Source: Symmetrospora coprosmae (lineage: Eukaryota > Basidiomycota > Cystobasidiomycetes > Symmetrosporaceae). Taken from it: 64,000 bases of DNA. Position numbers and translations under genes: made by a program. The notes under the pieces are model-generated. The model worked only from the letters and a program-made list of their open reading frames with translations, did no database searches and had not been told where the DNA came from. The DNA lies in assembly GCA_008802785.1 (NCBI GenBank), contig VUYT01000004.1:310001-374000 (forward strand), read 5' to 3'. Below are positions 1 through 9,552 of this stretch, one piece after another (position 1 is the first letter of the stretch; each line of letters begins with the position of its first letter).

Positions 1-1659
1 ATCTGGGTCGCAGCGGGCTGTCGAAGGTGTCGAATCTACCTATCCGCAAGCTCTCGAAAGCGGTCCAAGCGATCATCACGGCATTGTCTAGGAAAGCGAC
101 GTTGTCGTGAGCTGCAAGCTCATGCTGCTCATGTACTACGTGGGCTTACCTGTACAGAGTGAGATCGGCGGGTATAGCAGCCGCATGTCCTCCCCGCCGT
201 TGTGATCCAAACACTCACGCATTCTGCATGCGCAGCGTCGAGGCGCGAGCCTCAGCTTGCGGATCACCTTGTCTGATAAGGGGACACTCACCTCTGACGA
301 AGAAATGCATTGGAAGCCACACCTCCACTAATGACCAGACTGGAAGGTTTGGGTCCCGCGTGCGCTTTCAGAGCCAGCGCCGTCTTTTCCTCCAATTGGC
401 GTACTGCCATGGCCTGAAAAGCAGCAGCTAGCTCTCTCTTCTGCCCATCAGGAAGAGACGATGTTCCATTGGGCTCTGCTTCCGGGCCAGAGTAACGCTT
501 GACAGCGGATTTCAATCCGCTGTATGAGAAGCGCAGCTCGCCAGGAGCTGGGACGGAGAGATTCGCAAAGGCGGAGGGAGATGGGTGCACGCCAGCGACG
601 TACTTTTCGAGAGCTTCTCCGCCAGAGCTTGCGCCATTGAACGGAATATCGAGCATCCGTGCCACCTTGTCGAATGCATCGCTCCAAGCCGAAGTAGGCA
701 TACATGGTTAGCCGCGCAGGTCGATTGAACGATCATTCACCTCAGACTCACCCTATGCTGTCGTCTGTACTTGTAGCAAGGAGTCGCATGTCAAATGGTC
801 CCTCTGCCAGCACCAAGAGCGTATGACCTCCCGAGACCAGCAGAGTCAGGTAGGGGTAAGCTGGAGCTTCGTCTTCCGTAAGACCGACGGTAAGTGCATG
901 CGCCTGCATATGGTGCACTCCAATGAGAGGCTTCTCGTATGCCGCCGAGAGTGTCTTTGCTGCAAGAGAGCACGACGCTAGGCACGCTGGCATTCCGGGA
1001 CCTCGAGTGTAAGCGATAGCATCCACATCGGAGACGGACAGCCCGGCCTCATCCAGACATTGCCGGATTGCTTTCGCCTGTTTCCGAGCGCGGTATCAGC
1101 CGCCTGTCTCCCGTCTTCGGCGGCGATGGGTTTTCGCTTATTCCCACCATGTTTTTCTGATGGCGCGAAGTGGCATGATAAGGGTGGATGCCTGTGGCCG
1201 GGTAGAAGGCTGTAAGCCGCCTGACAGTGCGACTGCCTGCGATCCGGCTCACCGCCCCATTGCTCTGCGCGAGACCGAGTGCAGGCTGGTCAGTCAGTCT
1301 GCGATTGAAAGCCCTTGGTCCCTCGGGGTTCATCCGTCCATACCCACCTAGGAGATCCTGCTGCTTAAGGACGATGTTCGCAAGGATTCGCTTCCCAGAG
1401 TCGACTATAGCGGCGCAGGTGTCATCTGCAGACGACTCCAATCCTAGAATTCGGAGAGGTGCAGAAGGGTCGGGATTGCACCGGGGCAGACTTCTGCCAA
1501 ACCCTTGGATGACCTCTCGCCTCCCGTTACTTTTGCATGCAGGCTGGTACCACTGGGAAAGACATCGCGTCCTGGAAGAGCGAACTCCTTGCATGCATCA
1601 AACTTGCTGTCTCTCGCCGCAGTGAGACGGGAGGCAAGGCTCAGCATCGACAGCCTCAA
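1..1659 (-). CDS. QRI7: Mitochondrial tRNA N6-threonylcarbamoyladenosine transferase (Qri7/OSGEPL1 type), C-terminus cut by window edge
   Basis: Kae1/TsaD/Qri7 proteins transfer threonylcarbamoyl to A37 of ANN-decoding tRNAs; the Qri7 form acts in mitochondria. Visible pieces are a short Arg/Ser-rich leader at 1659 ([20 protein letters not shown]), the N-terminal [11 protein letters not shown] segment, [18 protein letters not shown] with the family's metal-binding His pair, [11 protein letters not shown], and near the left end [12 protein letters not shown] and LDNAVMIAW, a typical C-terminal motif. These lie in several frames, so there are introns between about 1,450 and 1,600, near 1,030-1,050, 700-750 and 150-290. 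The leader has no acidic residues at its start and fits mitochondrial import. The reading frame is still open at position 1, so the stop lies outside the window. Exact joins are not settled. Confidence 0.88.
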
Positions 1660-1784
1660 CGAGGCAGAGGCGGCGGACCGAAAGATTGCGCAGGCATATA
1701 AGATGGCTACATGTGCGATTTGCGTTGAAGCTAATGAATAACAACATGACGAGGCACAACGTGCTGTTGAAGTGCGAATGGTGT

Positions 1785-3275
1785 CTAGCGGTGGGAGCTG
1801 AGGGCGATGGGATCAGCGCTGTCTCAGCAGATAACGAAGCTTGCAGTGGACCCGCATACCGTATCAACGTGAGAAACTCGCTCCGGGTCTTGTCTGATTT
1901 GCGGAAAGCGCCGAGCATCGCCGACGTGACAGTGGTTGCTCCAGGCTTCTGGACACCGCGCATGGTCATGCACATGTGCCTGTAGGAGCGATATGTGAAT
2001 GCTTTCAAGCTGGCCGAGCGGAGAGACACTCACGTTGCTTCCATGACGACTGCGACACCCATCGGCTTGATGGCTTCTTCGACGGCCAGGGCTATCTGAC
2101 GCGTGAGCCGTTCTTGCACCTGAAGGCGGCGCGAGAAGGTCTCTGCAATCCGAGCGAGCTTGGAGAGGCCGAGTACGTGCCCTTCTTTGCTCGGTATGTA
2201 GCCTATCGATACCTGTGTCGCTGCCAGATTCAGCTGTCGTCCGACAGATCAGATCCGGGAGGCCCGCATTGCGCACCTTGCCGACGAAGGGCACCAAGTG
2301 GTGCTCGCACAGGCTGAAGACATCGATGTCACGGACAATGACCATCTCTTCGTGATCCTCGGCAAAGACAGCTTCGCCAATGACCTCTGTGAACGCCGAT
2401 AGATGAGCGGACTTGGCGGGGTGATACGCGCATGAAGGCCAGGATGTACCTACCCGACAGCTTCTCCTCGTAGCCTTTGGTCATCCAGAGCAAAGCTTTG
2501 GCGTAGCGCTCCGGTGTCTTACGAAGTCCCTGCCTGTCCGGGTCTTCGCCAATGCACTCGAGGATGGTTCTGATGGCATCTGCCATCTTTTGCTCGCGCG
2601 TCTTGGTCTCCGTCGCCGTTGCGTTCAAGCGAGCCAAGGTGCCCTTGCCTGCAAGAAGCGGGGAGGTAGCGACGAGTGGAAGCTCCGTCAGCTCCAGCAC
2701 TACATCCAAATAGCTTGTAGAAGAAGAAGAGCGGACCAACCTGGCCAGCCGAGCCCGTCTGTAAACGCAGACGCGCGACGAGTAGGGTCAACGAAGGGTC
2801 AGCTCGACGACAGGTGGCGGCTGCTAGAGGAAGCAAACTTGCTGGTATCTGGCAACGGTGTCCGAGTCCCACTATCACTCGCATCTCCATCACTGCTGGC
2901 GTGGCGTGTCCTCGCCTCTTCGTTCAGCTCCCGCGCCAGCTCGTCGCCTTCCTGCTCGGTCGAGCGCGACTCCCTCCTCCTGCGCACCGGCAGCGGCACG
3001 GCAAAGCCAGCTCCCGCTCCGCCAATGGCAGAGGCAGCAGCATGCCGTGGGCTGCTGCTCAGCACGTCCGTCTCTAGTCGCCTGTTGCGCGACGCTGCGT
3101 CCCGCACTGCTGCGAACCCGTCGCGGATCTCGGCGTCACTCTCCGTCTGTCCGCGCCGGGTGTAGCTCGACTCGACAGAGCTCGCGCTTCCGGGGGTCTG
3201 CCCTCCTGCTTGCGCACTCCCTTTATCGTTGCCGAGATGCATTGAAGCTATCGCTTCGGAAAAGTTGGACGACAT
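1785..3275 (-). CDS. FOL2: GTP cyclohydrolase I
   Basis: This enzyme converts GTP to 7,8-dihydroneopterin triphosphate, the first step of folate/pterin synthesis, in the cytosol. A Ser-rich variable N-terminus of about 150 residues (start [12 protein letters not shown] at 3275; an in-frame upstream ATG at 3362 is possible) is followed by the family core: [24 protein letters not shown], then [10 protein letters not shown] with zinc-binding Cys and His, [25 protein letters not shown] and [13 protein letters not shown]. The C-terminus FLTLIR is joined across a 62-nt intron (1859-1798) to a last coding exon of only 13 nt that gives SHR and the stop at 1785. FLTLIR-plus-few-residues is how the family normally ends, which supports this join. 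At least four introns are present. Only about 125 bp separate its stop from the QRI7 start. Confidence 0.93.
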
Positions 3276-3601
3276 TGCGCAAAGTCGCTGCAAGCGGAAA
3301 GAAGCCAAGTCCAGGCTGGGAGGGAACAGGCGTGACTTCGCCCGCGCTTCCGAAAACCGCATATAACTTTACAACAACAACAGCACCGCGCATACGGACA
3401 GAGCGCGGCGTATAGCCTCATGTGTCTAATCATCTCGTCGAATATCCTCCTTCCTTCCTATCACCCGGAAGGGTGGGCTTGGTCGGCAGCCACCGAAGCT
3501 CGGGCTACCAAGGCGGCCGGACAGGCAGCCCATGCAGGTCCGAAAGCACGCCATCAAGGTCTTCGCTCGCGTCCATGGCTTAGACGCATCGTCGCGCATC
3601 T

Positions 3602-5026
3602 TCATCTAGCGAGCTGTGCAGCCCGCTTGCGCTCCCGATGCTCCCTCAAAAACGTGTCCAGGTCTTCCACAAAGTTGCGAGCAGGGACGGCCTCAAGCCC
3701 GTTGCCTCGGACTGCCATCTGATCCGCCGCCTCGTTGCTCCCGACAGCATCGTGAGCCTTGACCCAGCTGAACTGTGGAGACGTATTGCAGCAAAATCAG
3801 CCAGACGATTCGAAAGGCGCTGAACAAGCAGCCAATGCAGCTCACCACGACCTTTGCAGGGCGCAGATCAGCCATTGCATAGACCAGCTTGATGAGATCT
3901 GCGTTCTCGGGCTCCTGTCCGGTGCTTGTCTTCCAGTCTTTGCGAATCCAGTTTTTCGCCCACTCGTTCATACCTACGAGGGCAAAGACATCAGTCTCGT
4001 GCATAGCGAGCGAAGATGATCCACGCATACACTTGATGGAGTAGGTGCTGTCCGAGAAGATGTAGAGTGGCCTTTCCGGGTCTGGATCCACTTCCAGTGC
4101 TCGCAGCATGGCCTAGATGGATGCGAAGTACGCGAAAAGCCAGGATGCATGTGAATGAGGGAGTTTCACTTCTGTAGTTGCGGAGAACGCAAGCTTCGAC
4201 CTACGTATAGCTCGGCGCACTGATTCGTCTGCTTGCCTGGCAGTCTTTCGGAGACATTGCTGGGCCAGGAGGGCAAAGCGTCAGCCCCTGTGTGTCGCGC
4301 CTTCCTGCAGGCTGGCCGATGACGGACAGAGCATCCTTGGGATTGACCCAGCAGACACCGGACCCTGCACGTGCAGCGTGTTGACCGTTGCCTGGAAGCG
4401 TAGAGGGCAGTCGGTACCTGTCGCTCGAAACCCGCCTCAGTCAGCCACGCGCTCACCCGCGCATGACCCATCCGCAAAGCAGATCAAAGCGCCTTCCTCG
4501 ATTAGCTGAGACTCATATTCGGGACTCCAGACTTGCTTCAGGGGTGCGCTCTGGCCCGGTCGAGGCGAAGAGGCAGCCTGGGACGAGGGAGAGCTGCCAT
4601 TGACAAAAGCTTGAGCCTCCTTTCTGCCGACGGGAGGATAGGGTCAGATGGTGGCTGAGGGATGACGATGGTGCTCTATATGACTGACCGGGAGCTAAAG
4701 CTCTTGTGCTTCGCGCCTTTGCAACCCTTGACCTGTTCGAGGGCGTCTTCGCTGAAAGGAGGCGGACGTCATGGGGGATATCCCACTCAGCCGCTGCAAA
4801 ATGGACGAGCTTGGATGGAGGGACATCGCGTGATTCTCACTACGTAGTGTACACGCCTGGCTTGTGACCCGTCCGCACTTGAAGTGAGACAAGGTAATCA
4901 GTATGCGTAGCTCGGTCAGCCGGCCCTCCTGAGATGCGCTCCAGAGGCGCCGACGCGTCGTCAAGACGGAGGGAACCGCGCTGCACCTCCGTAGAACTTC
5001 TGCTTCTTCGAGTCGCCCTTGGCCAT
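3602..5026 (-). CDS. RNH1: Ribonuclease H1 (RNA-DNA hybrid ribonuclease)
   Basis: RNase H1 cleaves RNA in RNA-DNA hybrids. The start at 5026 gives MAKGDSKKQKFY, and one intron later RTGHKPGVYTT and EQVKGCKGAKHKSF, which together form the N-terminal hybrid-binding domain. After a Ser/Pro linker the catalytic domain follows: ICFADGSCAGNG (first Asp), NVSERLPGKQTNQCAEL (Glu), YIFSDSTYSIKC (second Asp), and WVKAHDAVGSNEAADQMA (last acidic residue). All four carboxylates of the DEDD site are present. The protein ends ERKRAAQLAR, stop at 3602. Introns are short, and one (near 4,260-4,340) has a clear CTGAC branch site and CCAG acceptor. It is divergent from the PLP homeostasis gene, with which it shares about 350-400 bp of upstream DNA. 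Confidence 0.9.
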
Positions 5027-5374
5027 GGTAGCCGTGCTCCGTCACTGCATGTGTCTGAGTGGCTAGTCAAGGCAGTGTGCTATCTGTGATTGTGGATGGA
5101 CGAAGGCAAAGGGGCCGAACAAGCTTCAGTTGTCAGAGGATGACGCGCTTTTCGGCTTCGCCCGCACAGATCCGCCTCTCACCGACTCGACGACCAGATA
5201 CCTACCACTTTCTCTCGCTTGAGCGCGGACAGTCGCAAAGCACAGCCCCCGTGAGCGATGCGATGCAGTGCTGTGCCACATGCGGCTCGGGAACATCCAT
5301 CATCGCAGCTGAACGCCATCGTAGCCATCAGGCACACAAGGTCAGGGGTCCGCGAACCAACGCTCGGACGCTGC

Positions 5375-6550
5375 ATGTCTATCGCGCACATCATCAAAAG
5401 ATCTCTACACGCATCCGTCCGCATCCACGCATCAGGCAGAATGTCGTATCCAAAGCCTTCCGAACAGCGCGTGCAGGAACTCGCCGAGAATATCAAGGCG
5501 ATCCGGTCCGAAATGGCACAGGCGACATCCGACAAGCAGGCTACGTTGGTCCTTGTGTCCAAGCTCAAGCCCCCGTCGGACCTCATGGCAGCCTACGAGC
5601 GTCTAGAAGACGACGAGAAACACTTCGGGGAGAACTATGTTCAGGAGGTGGGTCCGCCGTCACTGCTGATCCTGCTCTGAGGGCCCTGCCGACCACAACG
5701 CGATCTCCCTGTAGCTCGTAGACAAGGCGAAAGAGGTGAGCAGACAAATTGGCTGCATTTTAGTTCAAGCCGAGCCTGAGCGTGCTATCTACCTCAGCTG
5801 CCTACGGACATCAAATGGCACTTCATCGGAGCTTTGCAAAGCAATAAATGCAAAGCCCTGGCAGGTGAGGCGACTGAGGCGACATTGCCTCGACCTGGAA
5901 CGATACATTGCTGATGCAGTAGTCTCTGATCCACCGCAGCGATCCCAAACCTCTTTGCTGTCGAAACGCTGGACACGGTCAAGAAGGCGGACCTCTTTGA
6001 AAAGGCGCTTGCTGCCGACTCGAACGCGACCGACAGGAAGCTCAACGTCTATCTGCAAGTCAACACCTCCGGCGAAGACTCTAAATCTGGGCTGTCGCCT
6101 CTGCAGACCTCGGAAAGCGGTGCCGGCGATGACGCAGGCGGAGAAGCGGACTCGCTCGTTGGCCTTGCCAAGCACATAATCGATAACTGCCCACACCTGA
6201 AATTGGCCGGTCTCATGACCATCGGAGCTCTCCAATCCTCGTTCAAGGCAAGAGATGGCGAGGAGAACCCAGATTTCATTCGGTTGCGCGAAAGTAGGGA
6301 CAACCTGCAGGCGGTGCTCGGCATCGCGGACCTCAAGCTCTCGATGGGTATGTCCAACGACTTCGCCGAAGCGTTACGTAGTGGAAGCGATAGTGTCCGG
6401 TACGTCGAAGCGTCCTTGAACCGACAGCACCGTGTCTCGATATCGACGATCTCATCTCCCCATTTCTGCAGAGTCGGCAGCCGCATCTTTGGGGAAAGGC
6501 CCAGCAAGGAAGAAGCTAAGGAGCAGCGCAAAGCGCAGACGTCGTCATGA
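5375..6550 (+). CDS. Pyridoxal-phosphate homeostasis protein (YggS/PROSC/PLPBP family)
   Basis: A PLP-binding alanine-racemase-like barrel protein that buffers the cofactor and influences amino-acid metabolism. Motifs are LVLVSKLKPPSDL, with the Lys that carries PLP, HFGENYVQE, LPTDIKWHFIGALQSNK, FAVETLDTVKKADL, LAGLMTIGA, LKLSMGMSNDFAEAL and VGSRIFGERP at the C-terminus. Between VQE and LPTD a 21-nt exon (5715-5735, LVDKAKE) is flanked by introns of 67 and 62 nt. Two starts are possible: ATG 5441 (MSYPKPSEQR) matches the usual cytosolic N-terminus, while in-frame ATG 5375 adds 22 residues that are basic and free of Asp or Glu, as in mitochondrial presequences. The stop is TGA at 6548-6550. 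Confidence 0.92.
5715..5735 (+). other. 21-nt micro-exon in the PLP homeostasis gene
   Basis: The seven codons LVDKAKE are flanked by CAG-type splice sites (TGTAG| before, |GTGAGC after). Joining them to the neighbouring exons gives the conserved ENYVQELVDKAKELPTDI run of this family without a gap. Confidence 0.85.
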
Positions 6551-7653
6551 AAGGATTTCTCTGGTCGGTGACATGTCTGCAAGGCAGCAAGCTATAGCCC
6601 GGACCTGTATATGTGAACACGGACAGAACGACCATGGTACCTCCTCTTCCTCTGAGGCAGCTTGGCTGCTTCCTTACAGCAACGACACCCGTGACATGAC
6701 TGCATGCTTGATATGCGCGACCACTCTCCGTTCTGTGCGGTTTCGACAGACCTGTAAGGAGCGTGACCTGACCCGCAAAGATCCTTGGAGCCACATCCCG
6801 ATCGACGCGTAGAGTGCCTGACGCGCGGACGGCCTTCTGAGACAGATCGGTGCAAAATACTCGCTGCCACGCGGGCACAGCTAAAATACGATTATGGACG
6901 TCTAGCATCGTACAATACTGACTGCCCAAACGGCCCGGTACGCGCAGGCAGAATACTGTAGCATCGAAAATCTTCAACGACCTTAGCAGGCCATGACATG
7001 CAAGTGGCGAGCATCTGGCGCCGCGAGTGCCGATACCAAGACAGGCGCGGCCGAGTTCTCGAGAAGTGACGGCATCAGCGAGCAAATGCAGCACTTGCCG
7101 ACTTCCCTAGACTGGTCTTGCCGACACTGTCGTGCGCTGCTGGAAATATTGCAAGTGTTTCGGCAGCCGTCTGGGGGCACGTGCATGGGCTCTCCCGCGC
7201 ACCTTCGCCCAACCCGAGGCGGCCCAATTGGCCTCGCAGATCTGCAAAAATCGAGTGGGGCTCAACGAAACTGCGGATGTTACGGTAATACTGTGCCTGG
7301 CGCGCTCGCCAGCTGACGAGGGCAGCGGGGCACGGGTGCGCCGGGGAGTTGCGCTAAACAGTCGCAGTGGCAGTGGCAGTGGATCGCGAAAGTAGCTCGC
7401 TGTCCCCGTCGTGTGCACACAGCGCCAGTCCGCCAGTCCTCAGCGGACTCTTCTGCCGTCTGCAACTTACCTCTCCTTTCTCTATACCCTCGCTTCGTCT
7501 TCTTTGGTTCCGTCAGTCTGTGCCAGACGATTTCAGCACCTTTGGTTATCTCATCTGCCGGCTCCTCCACAGCGCAGCTTGGGAAGCTCCGGTCGCAGCA
7601 GTCCGCAGTTCCCGCCAGACCACGCTCCGAGCACAACCGCATTCGCCTACAGC
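6551..7653. other. Intergenic region between PLP homeostasis gene and cold-shock-domain gene
   Basis: About 1.1 kb lies between two same-strand genes. No open frame here has recognisable protein similarity or a convincing exon structure. The last 250 bases (about 7,400-7,650) are pyrimidine-rich with several CTCTCC/CTTCG runs, which fits the 5' untranslated region and core promoter of the downstream gene. A short GCAGTG repeat lies near 7,363-7,382. I found no tRNA-like A and B boxes. Confidence 0.5.
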
Positions 7654-9321
7654 ATGGCATCCACATTCGCCGGAGGCACGAGCTCCCAGACGAGCAGCAT
7701 GCTCGGATTCGGGCCAGCTGCCACAGCTCCCTTCTTTGGGTCGTCCGGCGAGCAGCAGAGCCAGCGGCTACAGCAGTACTACCAGTCACCTCAACGGCAG
7801 CAGCCAGCTCCTGCAATGCCGCACACGGAAAGGCCGAGTGCACCTGGGCGGAGATCGGGAAAGGTCAAGTTCTTTGACACGCAGAAGGTCAGTGCAGTGA
7901 CTCGTTCCGGCTGTCTCGCGAGTGTGTCACCGTCTGCGTGGCAGCCCTTTTCAAACCCACGGACGGGAGCAGTGGTCGGCCCGATGAACCGGTCGATCGG
8001 GTCCCTGACAGAATGGCAACCCGGCCTGTCTCCGCTTCGCACACCTTCGCCATAAGTACACGAAGCTCGATACTGATGGGCACAAGCTCCGTCTGTTCGC
8101 ACAGGGTTTCGGCTTTATCAACGACAATCGACCTGAGGAGCTCAACAACGAAGAAGGCGAGTTCGAGTAAGACGCCACGAGCCGGGTGTCGGGGCAAGAG
8201 TTGGACTGACAAAAGTGTGGACTCTCTGCCTCCAGTCTTCGTGCATTACACCTCCATCAGCGCAAAGTCAGGGTTCCGCTCTCTGGCAGAGGGAGAAGAC
8301 GTGAGCACTCAGGCACGGCCCTTATTGCTGGTCTCTCATGCTGATCATCGGTCCGTGCTTCTCCCGCAGGCGGAATACGATGTTGTCCGGGGCGGGAAGG
8401 GCTTTCAAGCTGCGAATGTAACAGGTCCTGGCGGAGCACAGGTAGTCGGCGACAATCGCCGGAACCAGTGCGTCTTGACCACTATCTCCGCTTTCCCCGT
8501 CAGGCCCGGAGCTGAGCACCGTTTTGCCACCCTCCAGCAAAAACACCTTTATGCCCATTTCGCCCTATGCGGCCATGTATCCATACATGCACCAGGATCC
8601 CGCAGCGTTCTTTGCTGGCACATCGCCCTACGCTCAGCACATGATGCTCATGCCGCCGACCGACTACCGCAACCCTGCGCCTGCGCACCATCACCACCTC
8701 CCGGTCAGCCACCCGCATCACCCGCAGTACGCGTCCCAGCATCCACAGGCGCACCATATTGCTTCAGCAGGAGCCTACCGCAATGTCAGTCCGTACTCGA
8801 TGGGCAACCCAAATCTGTCCCCCTACGGTTCCTCGCCATATAGCTCTCCCGGTCCCCTGCGCGACATCGGGAAGGACTTTGGCAGCATGGCCTTCGGCGG
8901 CCTCAGCATGGAGGACAGCTTCCGCGACAGCAAGCCGCAGCCCAGCTCAGGCGGTGCCCCTTTCGGGGGCATGTTCGGGTCCATCCCTAGTTTCGATAGT
9001 CCCGCAAGGCCAGGGCCAGCCAATGCAGCAGCAGCGGCAGCCTTCAACCAACAGCCTGGTGTCAATGCGCCCACGAACAGTGGAGCTGGTTCCGGCATCA
9101 GCCCCAGCGGTGCAGTGTCGGCGCGATCCGGCAGCCTCGACAGCGGCGATGCTCGAGCGGGAGGATCCGGCAATGCAGCATCCGGAGCGGGACCGGGAGC
9201 CGCCAGGGATGACAGCAGCAGTAACAACGCCGGCACTTACAGCCGGCCACAGGCTTCTCACTCCCGCTCCTCGAGCCTCCTCTACGGCTCGACTGGAAAG
9301 CCGATCACTCCTCAGGTCTAA
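7654..9321 (+). CDS. Cold-shock-domain RNA/DNA-binding protein with low-complexity C-terminus
   Basis: A single cold-shock domain starts about 70 residues from the N-terminus. It reads GKVKFFDTQK, GFGFINDNRPEELNNEE, VFVHYTSISAKSGFRSLAEGE, and EYDVVRGGKGFQAANVTGP. The first two pieces carry the RNP1-like (GFGFI) and RNP2-like (VFVHY) nucleic-acid-binding motifs. Start ATG 7654 is followed by a Gln/Ser/Pro-rich leader. Introns: 7888-8104 (217 nt), 8157-8235 (apparent GC-AG), 8301-8369, and probably 8425-8503, whose donor is weak. The remaining 270 residues are rich in Pro, Tyr, His, Gly, Ser and Ala, with no further domain (for example a HHHHLPVSHPHHPQY stretch). Such tails often support RNA granules, but that is inference. 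I do not know a specific orthologue name. Confidence 0.85.
8157..8235 (+). other. Probable GC-AG intron in the cold-shock-domain gene
   Basis: The coding frame reaches GAA GAA G and then AAG|GCGAGT, which is the classical donor consensus with C in place of T. It resumes after CTCCAG at 8236 as TC TTC GTG CAT, giving EEVFVHYTSIS. The nearby GT (GTAAGA at about 8166) leads to the wrong frame at that acceptor. The join restores the cold-shock motif exactly. Confidence 0.75.
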
Positions 9322-9506
9322 TGCTGCGAAGTACTTGACATGCTGCCTCTTGACTTGCGGATATGTAGCAGTCCGTCGAGCATGCTGCTCATAGGGAGAC
9401 TGTAGTCGAAATGCGAGGCCTGTGCTTGAGGAAGTATACCAGGGGGCTGTACGCGCAAAAGGCAGTTGCTGCTCCGCGCGCAATTGCTGGCATCTACCTA
9501 GCCATC

Positions 9507-9514
9507 TGTACATA
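9507..9514 (+). promoter_or_regulatory. UGUANAUA (Pumilio-type) element in putative 3' UTR of the cold-shock-domain gene
   Basis: TGTACATA lies about 190 bases past the stop codon of the cold-shock-domain gene on the sense strand. It fits the UGUANAUA core bound by classical Puf proteins. A match to this eight-base pattern is expected by chance several times in 64 kb, so the call rests on placement only. Confidence 0.3.
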
Positions 9515-9552
9515 CATATTACGTTGCATACACAGCTTACTGCATGCGCTCC

